Notes under the pieces: model-generated | The model's database searches: none | What the model was told of the DNA's origin: nothing | The model's input: the letters and a program-made list of their open reading frames with translations, nothing else | Source: Hahellaceae bacterium | GTDB lineage: Bacteria; Pseudomonadota; Gammaproteobacteria; Pseudomonadales; Oleiphilaceae | DNA length: 64,000 nt | Reading direction: 5' to 3' | Assembly: GCA_024234505.1 (NCBI GenBank) | Contig: JACKOD010000001.1 | Coordinates: 682,001 to 746,000, forward strand | Part shown: in pieces, positions 1 through 8,740 of the stretch | How the letters are laid out: each line of letters begins with the position of its first letter | How positions within the stretch are numbered: position 1 is the first letter of the stretch | Position numbers and translations under genes: made by a program

Positions 1-666
1 GACAGGAAAAGCTACGTCACCCTGGTATGCATTTGTTGCGTGAATTTTTTCCAAAATGGGGCTGTAAAAGGCTTCTTTTCCCGCGATGTAGAGTTTGTTG
101 ATGGTTTCTTGTCCCGCAGGGCGGGCGAAGGCAATCAATACACTTTTCGTGGGCTGGTTGAGCGAAAATTCGGCGAGCATTTCCAGTTGGTTTTCAATTT
201 TTTGTTTGAGTTGTTCAGCGCGGGTTGCGTACCCCGTTGCCTTTCCAATCATTGAAATGGAATTCAGTATGCCTTGTAGGCTTTGGTGGTTAACTTCGAG
301 GCTCTTAATGTCAAGTGACTGTAGCAATTGACTGGCTTGCGTGTGCTCTGTCAGGCGAATAACCAGCGAGGGATGCAGAGACAAAATGGCTTCGTAGTTC
401 GGGTCGTAGTAGCCGCCAATGCGCGCGACTTTCGCGGTTTCAGGGGGGTAGTTACAGTAGCGGGTGATGCCAACGACAGACTGCCCGGCACCTATGGCAT
501 AGAGTATTTCTGTAATGCTTGGTGCGAGTGAGATCACTCGTTGGATTGTTGTAGGATTAGAAATACCGTTAACTATGGCGGCCGATGATGCCGATGCAAA
601 AAGGCCTATCGCCAATAGTAAGCAGGGTGCAAGGAGGGATAGTTTCTTTATCAGGTTGTTGTTCAT
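1..666 (-). CDS. btuF: BtuF-like periplasmic cobalamin-binding protein (3' end missing)
   Basis: This is the substrate-binding protein of an ABC importer, probably for vitamin B12. The 222 visible codons start with a signal peptide (MNNNLIKK, then a hydrophobic stretch ending near ASSAA). The periplasmic-binding-protein fold follows, with the family motif RVISLAPSITEILYAIGAG, then VGITRYCNYP and RIGGYYDPNYEAI. The start codon lies one base after the tonB stop, so the two genes are almost certainly co-transcribed behind the B12 riboswitch. The C-terminus and any btuCD permease genes lie outside the window. Siderophore- and B12-binding members of this fold are hard to tell apart; the riboswitch and btuB context favour cobalamin or a related corrinoid. 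Confidence 0.85.
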   Translation of the reverse strand, partial: MNNNLIKKLSLLAPCLLLAIGLFASASSAAIVNGISNPTTIQRVISLAPSITEILYAIGAGQSVVGITRYCNYPPETAKVARIGGYYDPNYEAILSLHPSLVIRLTEHTQASQLLQSLDIKSLEVNHQSLQGILNSISMIGKATGYATRAEQLKQKIENQLEMLAEFSLNQPTKSVLIAFARPAGQETINKLYIAGKEAFYSPILEKIHATNAYQGDVAFPV

Positions 667-667
667 A

Positions 668-1489
668 TCATTTCAATTCAAATGTATAAGGCAGCGTGGT
701 GCTGGACGCAACCGAAAGACCGTCGACGCGGGCAGCTACGTAGTGTGTTTGTTTGGCGGCTGTTTCCGCTGCGACGTCAAGTCGCTGATACCCGCTGGAT
801 TCGATTACGAAGGCTTTTAATACGGTACCGGTCGCATCCAGTTCGACTTGAACGAGAACGCGCCCGGTTTCTCCGCGGCGCCTGGCAACGGGAGGGTATC
901 CTGGTTTTACCGGATTTATCGGATAGGCTTCGGAGGTCGCAGGATAAGGATTATTTACTGAGTGCTTATGGCTGTCTGGTTGCAACGAGTTTACTGATAA
1001 CGGCGAGGCGGTTGTGAGCGGAGATTCGGTATTTGATGTCTTTACGCTCAATATTGCTTGTTCCGGGGCTGCGTCACTTTCAGTTGGGTCAGGAGGCATA
1101 CCAAGGGGGCCTTTTACCAATTTAATTGTGCTGCGCGCGTTTGTGGTCTTTGTTGCTGCGCTAACGTGAGTGACGGTTTTTTTTATTTTAGTATCCGATA
1201 TTGTCGAATTTTGTTTGGCTACAGCATCAATGTTGGGGGAAAACAGCGTCGATTTTTGATGCTGTGGGTGACTATCGTGTTTTGGTGTGCCGTCCTTTAA
1301 TGGCTCTATGTCGGTGACGGTAGCGTTTTCAGGTTCTATTAAGGAAACGCTGAAAGATGACGTGATCATTGGTTTGCCTGTGATTGGCACATATTGCGAC
1401 CACTTCTCCAGTACAACGACATGAATTAGTGCTGAGATAATGGTTGCCAGTTGTAATGTAAATGAGGTGGAAAATAAATTATTGAACAT
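668..1489 (-). CDS. tonB: TonB-family energy transducer
   Basis: This 273-residue protein couples inner-membrane proton motive force to outer-membrane receptors. It has one N-terminal membrane segment (about residues 10-30), a long low-complexity periplasmic linker, and a C-terminal TonB domain (about residues 195-273). Landmarks are YPPVARRRGETGRVLVQVEL, the VIESSGYQRLD turn and a terminal YTFELK strand. It sits between btuB and btuF, so it is probably dedicated to B12 uptake. No exbB or exbD is next to it, so it must borrow a proton-channel complex from elsewhere or from beyond the left edge. The linker is rich in Ser/Thr/Pro rather than the classical Glu-Pro/Lys-Pro repeats. Confidence 0.88.
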   Translation of the reverse strand: MFNNLFSTSFTLQLATIISALIHVVVLEKWSQYVPITGKPMITSSFSVSLIEPENATVTDIEPLKDGTPKHDSHPQHQKSTLFSPNIDAVAKQNSTISDTKIKKTVTHVSAATKTTNARSTIKLVKGPLGMPPDPTESDAAPEQAILSVKTSNTESPLTTASPLSVNSLQPDSHKHSVNNPYPATSEAYPINPVKPGYPPVARRRGETGRVLVQVELDATGTVLKAFVIESSGYQRLDVAAETAAKQTHYVAARVDGLSVASSTTLPYTFELK

Positions 1490-1583
1490 GTTCAGACGGA
1501 GAATCTTAGTTGTTCAGTTAATTTTAAATAATAAGAGGGAGGGCAAGCACTCTTGCGAGCGATGCCCTCTCATGCACAGGTTG

Positions 1584-3479
1584 CTATAGGCTGAGTGTGG
1601 CACCTACATAGGCTCCTGTGCCCTGAGTACCATAGCCTTTGATTTCTTCATAATCTTCGTCAAACAGATTTTCCAGCTTACCAAACACTTTAACTCTAGG
1701 ATTGAGCTGATGACTCATGCGTAAGTTAACCAATATATAATCGTCAAGCGCGATTGCGCTGGGGTATCCATAGTCGTCACGCTGTCCGATATAGCGAGTG
1801 TCGACATTAAAAAATGTGCGTTCGTCATATTGAAATGCGAGATCCAGATTGGCCTGGTGTTGCGGTCTTCTGAGCAGACGCTGGTGATTTTGTTTGTTTT
1901 CAGTATCGGTGTAGGTGTAGCCGATAGTGATCGTAAGTGCTTCGATTGGTTGGTATTGTGCCTGGGTTTCGAGACCGGAAGTGCTGGCTTGCGTTATATT
2001 CAGGTAACGGCTTTGAACGTAATCATAGCTGATAAGATCATCAAACTCATTGTTGAAGTAGGTGAGCGTGATGATGGCAGAGCGGGTTATATTTTGTTCG
2101 ATGCCAGCATCGAAGCCTGTGCTGGTTTCGGCATTCAACTGGCTGTTGCCGTAGGTTGGTGCGTAGAGCTGGAATACGGTGGGAGCTTTGAATCCCGTAC
2201 CATAGCTTCCGAAAAGGCGGGTGGAGTCGAGTGCCTGGTAAGAAAGCGTTACTCTATAAGTAGTCTCTGAACCAAACTCTTCGTTATCGTCAATTCTGGC
2301 TCCGATGGTGCCGTTAAGTTGTTCTATGGGTTGGACGCTATCCTGAATATAAAAGCTGTTGGTGGTGATGCGATGTTTTGGTAGATCACCAAAATGGTTG
2401 AGCGTGGATGCTTCTTCTGTACCTGTTTCTATACCGGTAATAAGTGTGTTAGTTGTGTTTAGTATCAGGGTGTTTTGCCAGTCTGCTTTGAGCGTTCTGC
2501 TGCTAAATTCATCTCGAAATGCTATGTCTGTGATTTGCGCTGTATCGCTACCGGCATCCTGATCAACACGGTTGTTGCGAGTAAAGGATGCTCCCCATGT
2601 CTGTAACCAACGGTCTTCAAATAAGGCAAGATTTGCTGCAAGCCGGATCATCTGTTGCTTGTCATCAGCAGTATGATTCAGGTCGTCCATAAAGGCATAG
2701 GTGGTGTTATCATAATCATCAAGATCGTAGGTGGCGTGCTGCCAGCGTCCTATAAAGTCAAAATCCAGCTGATCATTGATGATGATTCCAACACGGGTGG
2801 ACAGGGTGGTATTTTCACTACCATCCCTTTCGCCGTTACCATTTTGAGTGGTAGCGGCTGATATGCCATCCGTTTTTGTGTGGTTAATGCCAAAAGAGTA
2901 ATTAATGGCGTCAGAGCCGCCCGCCAGATTTGCGCTTTGATTGAATGTTGCAAATGAGCCCGCTTCGGCGTTCAGGTTGGCTTCGGTTGTTCGGAGGCCT
3001 TTTTTGGTGATGATATTGATTACGCCACCCATGGCATCTGACCCGTAGAGGGTGCTTTGAGGGCCGCGCAGAATTTCAATCCGGTCGATATTAACAAGTG
3101 AAAGGTGAGCGAAATTGAAGGCGCGATTGCCGTCTGCGGGATCGTTTGCGGTGATCCCGTCAATTAATACTTTAGTGTGGCCGGACTCGGCACCTCGCAT
3201 GAATACCGACGCGACACCGTGAGTGCCTGCTTGCGATACGCTTAGGCCCGGAACGGTTCGCAGAAGTTCCACAACGGAAGATTTTTGACTGTTGGCAATC
3301 GCATCCGAGGTTATTACCGTGATAGAACTACCGGTCTGAGACAGTGGAGTCTCCATTCTGTTGGCAGTAACAACAATATCATTCTGGGCTGCGACAGATT
3401 GCTGGGTGCTTAGTAGGGCCGAGGCCAGCAAGGCGGGTGTAATTGAAAGCGCGGTGCGCGAAAAGCATTTCTTCGACAT
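1584..3479 (-). CDS. btuB: TonB-dependent vitamin B12 receptor BtuB
   Basis: This 631-residue outer-membrane receptor imports cobalamin with TonB. A signal peptide (about residues 1-31) is followed by a TonB box (DIVVTANRME). The plug domain is at about residues 35-150, with VVELLRTVPGLSV, IEILRGPQSTLYGSDAMGGV and INIITKK. A 22-strand-type barrel ends in the aromatic-poor terminus VGATLSL. Length matches the family (about 600-650). It is the first gene of the riboswitch-controlled operon btuB-tonB-btuF, with a 94-base gap to tonB. The cobalamin riboswitch directly upstream makes the substrate call much safer than receptor similarity alone. Confidence 0.92.
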   Translation of the reverse strand: MSKKCFSRTALSITPALLASALLSTQQSVAAQNDIVVTANRMETPLSQTGSSITVITSDAIANSQKSSVVELLRTVPGLSVSQAGTHGVASVFMRGAESGHTKVLIDGITANDPADGNRAFNFAHLSLVNIDRIEILRGPQSTLYGSDAMGGVINIITKKGLRTTEANLNAEAGSFATFNQSANLAGGSDAINYSFGINHTKTDGISAATTQNGNGERDGSENTTLSTRVGIIINDQLDFDFIGRWQHATYDLDDYDNTTYAFMDDLNHTADDKQQMIRLAANLALFEDRWLQTWGASFTRNNRVDQDAGSDTAQITDIAFRDEFSSRTLKADWQNTLILNTTNTLITGIETGTEEASTLNHFGDLPKHRITTNSFYIQDSVQPIEQLNGTIGARIDDNEEFGSETTYRVTLSYQALDSTRLFGSYGTGFKAPTVFQLYAPTYGNSQLNAETSTGFDAGIEQNITRSAIITLTYFNNEFDDLISYDYVQSRYLNITQASTSGLETQAQYQPIEALTITIGYTYTDTENKQNHQRLLRRPQHQANLDLAFQYDERTFFNVDTRYIGQRDDYGYPSAIALDDYILVNLRMSHQLNPRVKVFGKLENLFDEDYEEIKGYGTQGTGAYVGATLSL

Positions 3480-3519
3480 AAGTGCTCCTTATCTTTCCCT
3501 CGAAGATTGGACAATGTAC

Positions 3520-3672
3520 CGCATCAATCAGGTCTCCTGGCTCTCGATCTGCCTACTAACCAACCTTCCCACTCAGGCTGAATAGCGCTGGGTAGTGGTA
3601 TCACTGGCGTTCGTCACGATTACAGTCGCGGGGCGGCGGAGGCTTTAAACCTCCTTCCCTTAAGTGAATGCG
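3520..3672 (-). promoter_or_regulatory. Cobalamin (adenosylcobalamin) riboswitch
   Basis: Read on the minus strand, this stretch carries the B12-aptamer landmarks in order: an AAGGGAAGGAGGT segment, GCCGCCCCGCGACTGT, the B12-box-like GCCAGTG, TGGGAAGG, and the hallmark AGCCAGGAGACCTG near the 3' end. The outer stem can form from CGCAT at the 5' end and ATGCG at the 3' end. It lies 40 bases upstream of btuB. In this family, ligand binding lowers expression of uptake genes. Assignment is by motif order; the fold was not computed. Confidence 0.92.
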
Positions 3673-3733
3673 AAATGGATCAATAAATTATTTAACTTGC
3701 TTCTAATGTATCAGATGCAAAAATCACAGACAT

Positions 3734-3767
3734 AAAAAAACCCCGCTGGAAGTTTCCATCGGGGTTT
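3734..3767 (-). terminator. Rho-independent terminator after tRNA-Asn
   Basis: On the minus strand an AAACCCCG / CGGGGTTT stem with a short loop is followed by a run of seven T. It lies just downstream of tRNA-Asn and upstream of the riboswitch, so it separates the two transcripts. Confidence 0.85.
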
Positions 3768-3804
3768 CTACAAATGGTTGCGCTAGGCTGACCATTTAAA
3801 TAGT

Positions 3805-3880
3805 TGGCTCCTCGACCTGGGCTCGAACCAGGGACAAACGGATTAACAGTCCGTTGCTCTACCGACTGAGCTATCGAGGA
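3805..3880 (-). tRNA. tRNA-Asn (GTT), copy 1
   Basis: This 76-base gene folds as a cloverleaf: acceptor TCCTCGA/TCGAGGA, D-arm AGCTCAGTCGGTAGAGC, anticodon loop CTGTTAA with anticodon GTT, and T-arm GGTTCGAGCC. The 3' CCA is encoded. It matches the second copy at 22396-22471 except for the variable-region bases (TTTGT here, TGGGT there). Confidence 0.97.
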
Positions 3881-3968
3881 ACTGTGTCGGTTGAGGCGCG
3901 TATATTAATGAGCAAGCCCCTCATCGTCAAGCCCCTGATTAAAAAAAGGGGCTAATTTTTGTAGAAGA

Positions 3969-5153
3969 TTAACTCAGCGCCTTTTTAATGCGTGATACCG
4001 CTTCTTCCAGTGCATTCATGCTGGTAGCAAAGCTCAGGCGCATATGGCCGGGAGTACCAAAGGCTGATCCAGGTACCAGTGCAACGCCCGCTTTGGTTAG
4101 CAGGTACTCTGCCATTTCCAGGTCGTCAGAAATTCCGTCCATTTGCTCAATGGCTTTTTGAAAGCTTGGAAAGGCGTAAAATGTGCCGTCAGCAGGGATG
4201 CATTCAACACCAGGAATTTCATTCAGCGCGGCAACCAGGTAGTCATGGCGCTTCTTGAACTCTGTGACCATCTCTGCCACACATGCTTGCGGCCCATTCA
4301 GTGCGGCTTGCGCCGCTTCCTGTGAGATAGATGTAGGATTGGATGTACTCTGCGACTGAACTTTCTTCATCGCACCAATGACCTTGGCAGGCCCCGCCGC
4401 ATAACCTATCCGCCAGCCCGTCATGGAGTAGGCCTTGGATACACCGTTTAGTACGAAGGTTCTGTCGTATAGTTCTGGCGCTACGTTGAGAATATTAACG
4501 AAAGGCGCGTCAGTCCAGAGAATGGGCTCATACATGTCGTCTGTGGCAACCATGACATGAGGATTTCGCTTTAACACTTCTGCAATTTCGCTCAGTTCTT
4601 CTTTGCTGTAGGCCATGCCCGAAGGATTTGATGGGCTATTGATAACAAAAAGCCGGGTTTTGGGTGTTATCGCAGCTTCCAGCTGTTGTGCCGTAATCTT
4701 GAAGCGAGCCGCCTGATTGGTTTCGATAATAACGGGCTTGCCTTCCGCAATAATGACCATGTCCGGGTAGGATACCCAATATGGAGCAGGAATGATGACT
4801 TCGTCACCGGCATTCAACAAAGCTAAAGCTAAATTGAAGAAGCTTTGCTTTCCGCCGCAGGAAACAAGAATCTGGTTAGGCTCATATTTCAAGCCATTGT
4901 CTCTTTCGAATTTTGCGATAATGGCCTTTTTCAGGCCGGCGGTTCCGTCAACCGCGGTGTACTTGGTTTTGCCGTCGGCGATGGCTTTAATAGCGGCATC
5001 TTTGATATGTTGTGGCGTATCAAAATCAGGCTCGCCCGCACCTAAGCCAATAATGTCGTGTCCAGCGGCCTTGAGTTCGGCCGCTTTATTCGTGACGGCG
5101 AGTGTCGGGGATGGCTTGATTTGTTGTACACGGGTGGAGAGTTGAACGTCCAA
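3969..5153 (-). CDS. Class I pyridoxal-phosphate aminotransferase (aspartate aminotransferase-like)
   Basis: This 394-residue cytoplasmic enzyme moves amino groups between amino acids and 2-oxoacids, most likely aspartate and 2-oxoglutarate. The fold-type I signature is complete: GAGEPDFDTP near residue 40, the cofactor-ring residue in APYWVSYP (about 123-130), NSPSNPSGM (about 172-180), and VSKAYSMTGWRIGY with the Schiff-base lysine at K240. The C-terminal arginine that binds substrate carboxylate is visible in GHMRLSFA. It belongs to the bacterial Ib subgroup rather than the E. coli AspC type, so exact substrate range is uncertain. It is divergent from uvrB, the same arrangement as in Pseudomonas. 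Confidence 0.9.
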   Translation of the reverse strand: MDVQLSTRVQQIKPSPTLAVTNKAAELKAAGHDIIGLGAGEPDFDTPQHIKDAAIKAIADGKTKYTAVDGTAGLKKAIIAKFERDNGLKYEPNQILVSCGGKQSFFNLALALLNAGDEVIIPAPYWVSYPDMVIIAEGKPVIIETNQAARFKITAQQLEAAITPKTRLFVINSPSNPSGMAYSKEELSEIAEVLKRNPHVMVATDDMYEPILWTDAPFVNILNVAPELYDRTFVLNGVSKAYSMTGWRIGYAAGPAKVIGAMKKVQSQSTSNPTSISQEAAQAALNGPQACVAEMVTEFKKRHDYLVAALNEIPGVECIPADGTFYAFPSFQKAIEQMDGISDDLEMAEYLLTKAGVALVPGSAFGTPGHMRLSFATSMNALEEAVSRIKKALS

Positions 5154-5312
5154 GCTTGCTATCCTCAGTCGGGAGTGTTCAAAATGACGGTTTGTATGCG
5201 TTTTGCAGCTGTATTAATGGCCAATTAATGCAGCCAAAACCGTAAAACTATAACACAAAAATCTGCGACCACAAAAAGCACTGAATATATCAACGCGGGA
5301 AATATAACTTCT

Positions 5313-7310
5313 ATGGCTCAAGAGTTTTTGGTTGTATCAAAGTATGTGCCTGCGGGTGACCAGCCAAAGGCGATACAGCAATTAGTCGAAGGAATACAGG
5401 CGGGACTGACACACCAGACGCTACTAGGGGTGACCGGATCAGGTAAGACATTTACCATGGCAAATGTCATTGCGCAGATCAAACGCCCCACGATTATCAT
5501 GGCGCACAATAAAACGTTAGCGGCGCAGCTCTACGGCGAATTCAAGGAGTTTTTTCCGAATAATGCGGTGGAGTACTTTGTCTCTTACTACGACTACTAT
5601 CAGCCCGAGGCCTATGTGCCTTCCTCGGACACCTTTATTGAAAAGGATGCTTCGGTTAACGAACATATTGAACAGATGCGACTGTCTGCGACCAAGGCCC
5701 TGCTGGAGCGCCGCGATGCGATTATCGTCGCAACCGTCTCGGCTATTTATGGTTTGGGCGATCCCCAGTCCTATCTGAAAATGATGCTGCACATTGCTCG
5801 TGGTGACCGGATTGATCAACGGGCCATTCTTCGACGGCTTGCGGAGCTCCAGTACACCCGCAACGATGTGGAATTGCATCGAGCCAATTATCGGGTGAAA
5901 GGGGATGTGATAGACGTATTTCCCGCCGAGTCTGAGTCTGAAGCCATTCGTATCGAGTTATTTGATGATGAAGTTGAAAACATCAGTTTTTTTGATCCGC
6001 TCACCGGAGAGGTTATTCGGCGGGTACCGCGGGCAACTATCTATCCCAAGTCACACTATGTCACACCCCGGGAAACGGTGCTGGGGGCGACTGATCGGAT
6101 AAAGCTTGAGCTCGATGAGCGACTGGCCTGGATGAAAGAGCATCAAAAACTGGTGGAAGCGCAGCGGCTGGAAGAACGCACTCGTTATGATATTGAAATG
6201 ATGCTGGAGTTAGGTTACTGCAATGGCATCGAAAATTATTCGCGCTACCTGTCAGGACGAAACCCGGGAGAGCCGCCACCAACGTTATTTGACTATCTGC
6301 CACCAGATGCTTTGTTAATTGTTGATGAATCCCATGTCACCATTCCACAAATCGGAGCGATGTATCGTGGTGATCGATCCCGCAAAGAGACACTCGTTGA
6401 ATATGGATTTCGCTTGCCATCTGCATTGGATAACCGGCCGATGCGTTTTGATGAATGGGAGCGCATTGCACCTCAGATGATTATGGTATCCGCAACGCCT
6501 TCACAATATGAAGCAGAGCATGCAGGGCGCGTAGTGGAGCAGGTCGTTCGACCTACCGGATTGATCGATCCGTTAATTGAGGTGCGACCTGCGACAACGC
6601 AGGTCGATGATTTGCTTTCACAAATCAGTCAGCGTGTAAGCGTTGGTGATCGAGTTTTGGTGACGACATTAACCAAGCGTATGGCGGAAGATCTAACGGA
6701 TTTTCTAATGGAGCACGGTGTTCGGGTGCGCTATCTGCATTCTGATATCGATACGGTCGAACGTGTAGAGATTATTCGCGATTTACGTTTGGGGGAGTTT
6801 GATGTTCTGGTCGGTATCAACCTGCTCAGGGAAGGCCTGGATATGCCGGAAGTTTCTCTGGTCGCGATTCTCGATGCTGATAAGGAAGGTTTTTTACGTT
6901 CCGAGCGGTCGCTGATTCAAACCATCGGGCGGGCTGCAAGGAACCTGAATGGCAAAGCCATACTCTATGCAGATCGTATCACCGGCTCTATGCAACGCGC
7001 CATCGATGAAACCAGTCGGCGTCGTGAGAGGCAAATTGCTTTTAATGCCGAGCATGGAATCACACCGCAAGCGCTCAATAAATCGGTCGCCGATATTATG
7101 GAGGGGGCCGTTACTCCGGGTAAAAAAGTCGGTGGTACGCGGAAAGTTGCGGACAAATCAAAAGAGTATGCGGCAATGGACGAACTTACCTCACCGTCTT
7201 TAATCGCGAAGGAAATTAAGCGGCTCGAAGATGAAATGTATCGTCATGCAGGGGATCTGGAATTTGAAAAAGCCGCGAGAGTACGCGATACCATACTATC
7301 GTTAAAATAG
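5313..7310 (+). CDS. uvrB: Excinuclease ABC subunit B
   Basis: UvrB is the damage-verifying helicase-like subunit of nucleotide excision repair, working with UvrA and UvrC. The 665 residues match the family length. Visible are the Walker A motif GVTGSGKT (about residues 39-46), the beta-hairpin region YYDYYQPEAYVP that probes the strands, the Walker B/DEAD-like box LLIVDESHVT (about 337), VSATPSQYE, the helicase motif QTIGRAARN, and a C-terminal UVR domain (LEDEMYRHAGDLEFEKAARVRD, residues about 635-660) that binds UvrC. The 160-base divergent promoter region separates it from the aminotransferase. No LexA box was confidently seen upstream. Confidence 0.98.
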   Translation: MAQEFLVVSKYVPAGDQPKAIQQLVEGIQAGLTHQTLLGVTGSGKTFTMANVIAQIKRPTIIMAHNKTLAAQLYGEFKEFFPNNAVEYFVSYYDYYQPEAYVPSSDTFIEKDASVNEHIEQMRLSATKALLERRDAIIVATVSAIYGLGDPQSYLKMMLHIARGDRIDQRAILRRLAELQYTRNDVELHRANYRVKGDVIDVFPAESESEAIRIELFDDEVENISFFDPLTGEVIRRVPRATIYPKSHYVTPRETVLGATDRIKLELDERLAWMKEHQKLVEAQRLEERTRYDIEMMLELGYCNGIENYSRYLSGRNPGEPPPTLFDYLPPDALLIVDESHVTIPQIGAMYRGDRSRKETLVEYGFRLPSALDNRPMRFDEWERIAPQMIMVSATPSQYEAEHAGRVVEQVVRPTGLIDPLIEVRPATTQVDDLLSQISQRVSVGDRVLVTTLTKRMAEDLTDFLMEHGVRVRYLHSDIDTVERVEIIRDLRLGEFDVLVGINLLREGLDMPEVSLVAILDADKEGFLRSERSLIQTIGRAARNLNGKAILYADRITGSMQRAIDETSRRRERQIAFNAEHGITPQALNKSVADIMEGAVTPGKKVGGTRKVADKSKEYAAMDELTSPSLIAKEIKRLEDEMYRHAGDLEFEKAARVRDTILSLK

Positions 7311-7457
7311 AAACTTATGCGTTGAGCTTCATCTGCTTTATTATGTAGTTGTTCGTATCGAAGTGACCCAGGGGGCTATTCTATACTTGCGGGTTTTATG
7401 GGCCGGGCGATGTGGCTCAAGTAACATCAGTTATAACTAATGAAAAAGGAGCATGGC

Positions 7458-8720
7458 ATGAAAAAAGTACTTTCGGTATTTGTCGCGGGGGCGACCCTTG
7501 CACTGGGTGCGGGACAGGTTTTAGCGGAAGAGGCAAGCGGAATCTATGTAAATCCGATGGCAGGTTACTACATGTATGATGGTGACCGTAAGTTGGATGA
7601 CGACTGGATGTTTTCTTTAGGTGTGGGTTATAAATTTGCCAGCCGTTGGGCGGCCGAAGTTGCGGCAGGAAATGTACAAAGCTCACCTAAGTCTACTCTG
7701 TGGAATGTCGATGGGTTGTATCATTTAACCGATCCCCAGATGTTTCGCCCCTTTTTGATTGCGGGTGTAGGCAGCATCAAATTCAAGCCTAAAAATGCGG
7801 CAGCGGCAGATGAAGAACAGGTCAACGCCGGGCTGGGCGTTTTAGTGCAGCTGGTTGACAATTTGAGTGCTCGTGCGGAAGTAAGGGCGCTCTATGGCAA
7901 TGCAGATGATTCGGTCGATGCCATGACCTCCCTGGGCTTGAGCTATTTGTTTGGCCATACCAGCAAAGCTAAGCCTGTTATGGATAGCGATGGTGACGGC
8001 GTTGCAGATGATCAGGATCAGTGTGCTTCCACAGCAGCAGGTACCGCGGTAGACGCGGTGGGTTGTCCGTTGGTTGTGGACGCAGATGGTGATGGCGTGA
8101 AAGATAACATGGATCGCTGCCCCGGCACGGCAAGCGGTGTAAAAGTAGACGCCTCCGGATGTCCGGTGGTGGCTGACGCTGATAATGATGGCGTGGCGGA
8201 TGAGCGTGATCAATGCCCTGGCACCGCTCCGGGGACGCCTGTCGATGCTACGGGCTGCTTGCTGGATACTGACAAAGATGGCGTGACTGACGCAAAAGAT
8301 GCTTGTCCGAATACCCCCAAGGGTGCGTTGGTTGAAGCCAATGGATGTACTAAAAAGCTTTTGGAAACAGTCAGTTTGTCCTTGGATGTGAAGTTTGCCT
8401 CAGGTAAAACCGATGTACCTCCCGCCTATCGTGGCGAAGTTGAAAAGCTGGCACAGTTCCTGACTCAGTACCCGGATACTTCCGTTGTGGTTGAGGGTCA
8501 CACTGATGATCGTGGCGCAGATAAACTCAATCAGCGCTTCTCTCAATTGCGTGCCGATGCCGTAAGACGTGTACTGGTTGGTGAAATGGGGATTGCGGCA
8601 GAGCGTGTCACCAGCGTGGGTTACGGTGAGTCACGCCCGATAGCTGACAACGCTACGGCAGAGGGTCGCCAGAAAAACCGCCGGGTTGTAGCGGTCGTTT
8701 CTGCAACCGTAGAGAAATAA
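7458..8720 (+). CDS. OmpA-family protein with thrombospondin type 3 calcium repeats
   Basis: This 420-residue envelope protein anchors the outer membrane to peptidoglycan. A signal peptide (MKKVLSVFVAGATLALG, cleaved near VLA-EE) is followed by an eight-strand-type barrel (about 25-175). Next comes a linker of four Asp-rich, Cys-pair repeats of the type DxDGDGVxDxxDxC (about 178-300), which bind calcium in thrombospondin type 3 domains. It ends in an OmpA C-terminal peptidoglycan-binding domain with VVVEGHTDDRGADKLN and RQKNRRV. The start at 7458 is preferred over 7440 because GGAG sits six bases upstream and the signal peptide then begins properly. Close in plan to OprF-like proteins. Confidence 0.9.
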   Translation: MKKVLSVFVAGATLALGAGQVLAEEASGIYVNPMAGYYMYDGDRKLDDDWMFSLGVGYKFASRWAAEVAAGNVQSSPKSTLWNVDGLYHLTDPQMFRPFLIAGVGSIKFKPKNAAAADEEQVNAGLGVLVQLVDNLSARAEVRALYGNADDSVDAMTSLGLSYLFGHTSKAKPVMDSDGDGVADDQDQCASTAAGTAVDAVGCPLVVDADGDGVKDNMDRCPGTASGVKVDASGCPVVADADNDGVADERDQCPGTAPGTPVDATGCLLDTDKDGVTDAKDACPNTPKGALVEANGCTKKLLETVSLSLDVKFASGKTDVPPAYRGEVEKLAQFLTQYPDTSVVVEGHTDDRGADKLNQRFSQLRADAVRRVLVGEMGIAAERVTSVGYGESRPIADNATAEGRQKNRRVVAVVSATVEK

Positions 8721-8740
8721 GTTTAGGTTGTCGTTACAAC

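Noticed and set aside
40..1300. Several plus-strand reading frames at the left edge
   Set aside because: They are antisense to the btuF-like and tonB genes, whose minus-strand proteins have clear families and good spacing.
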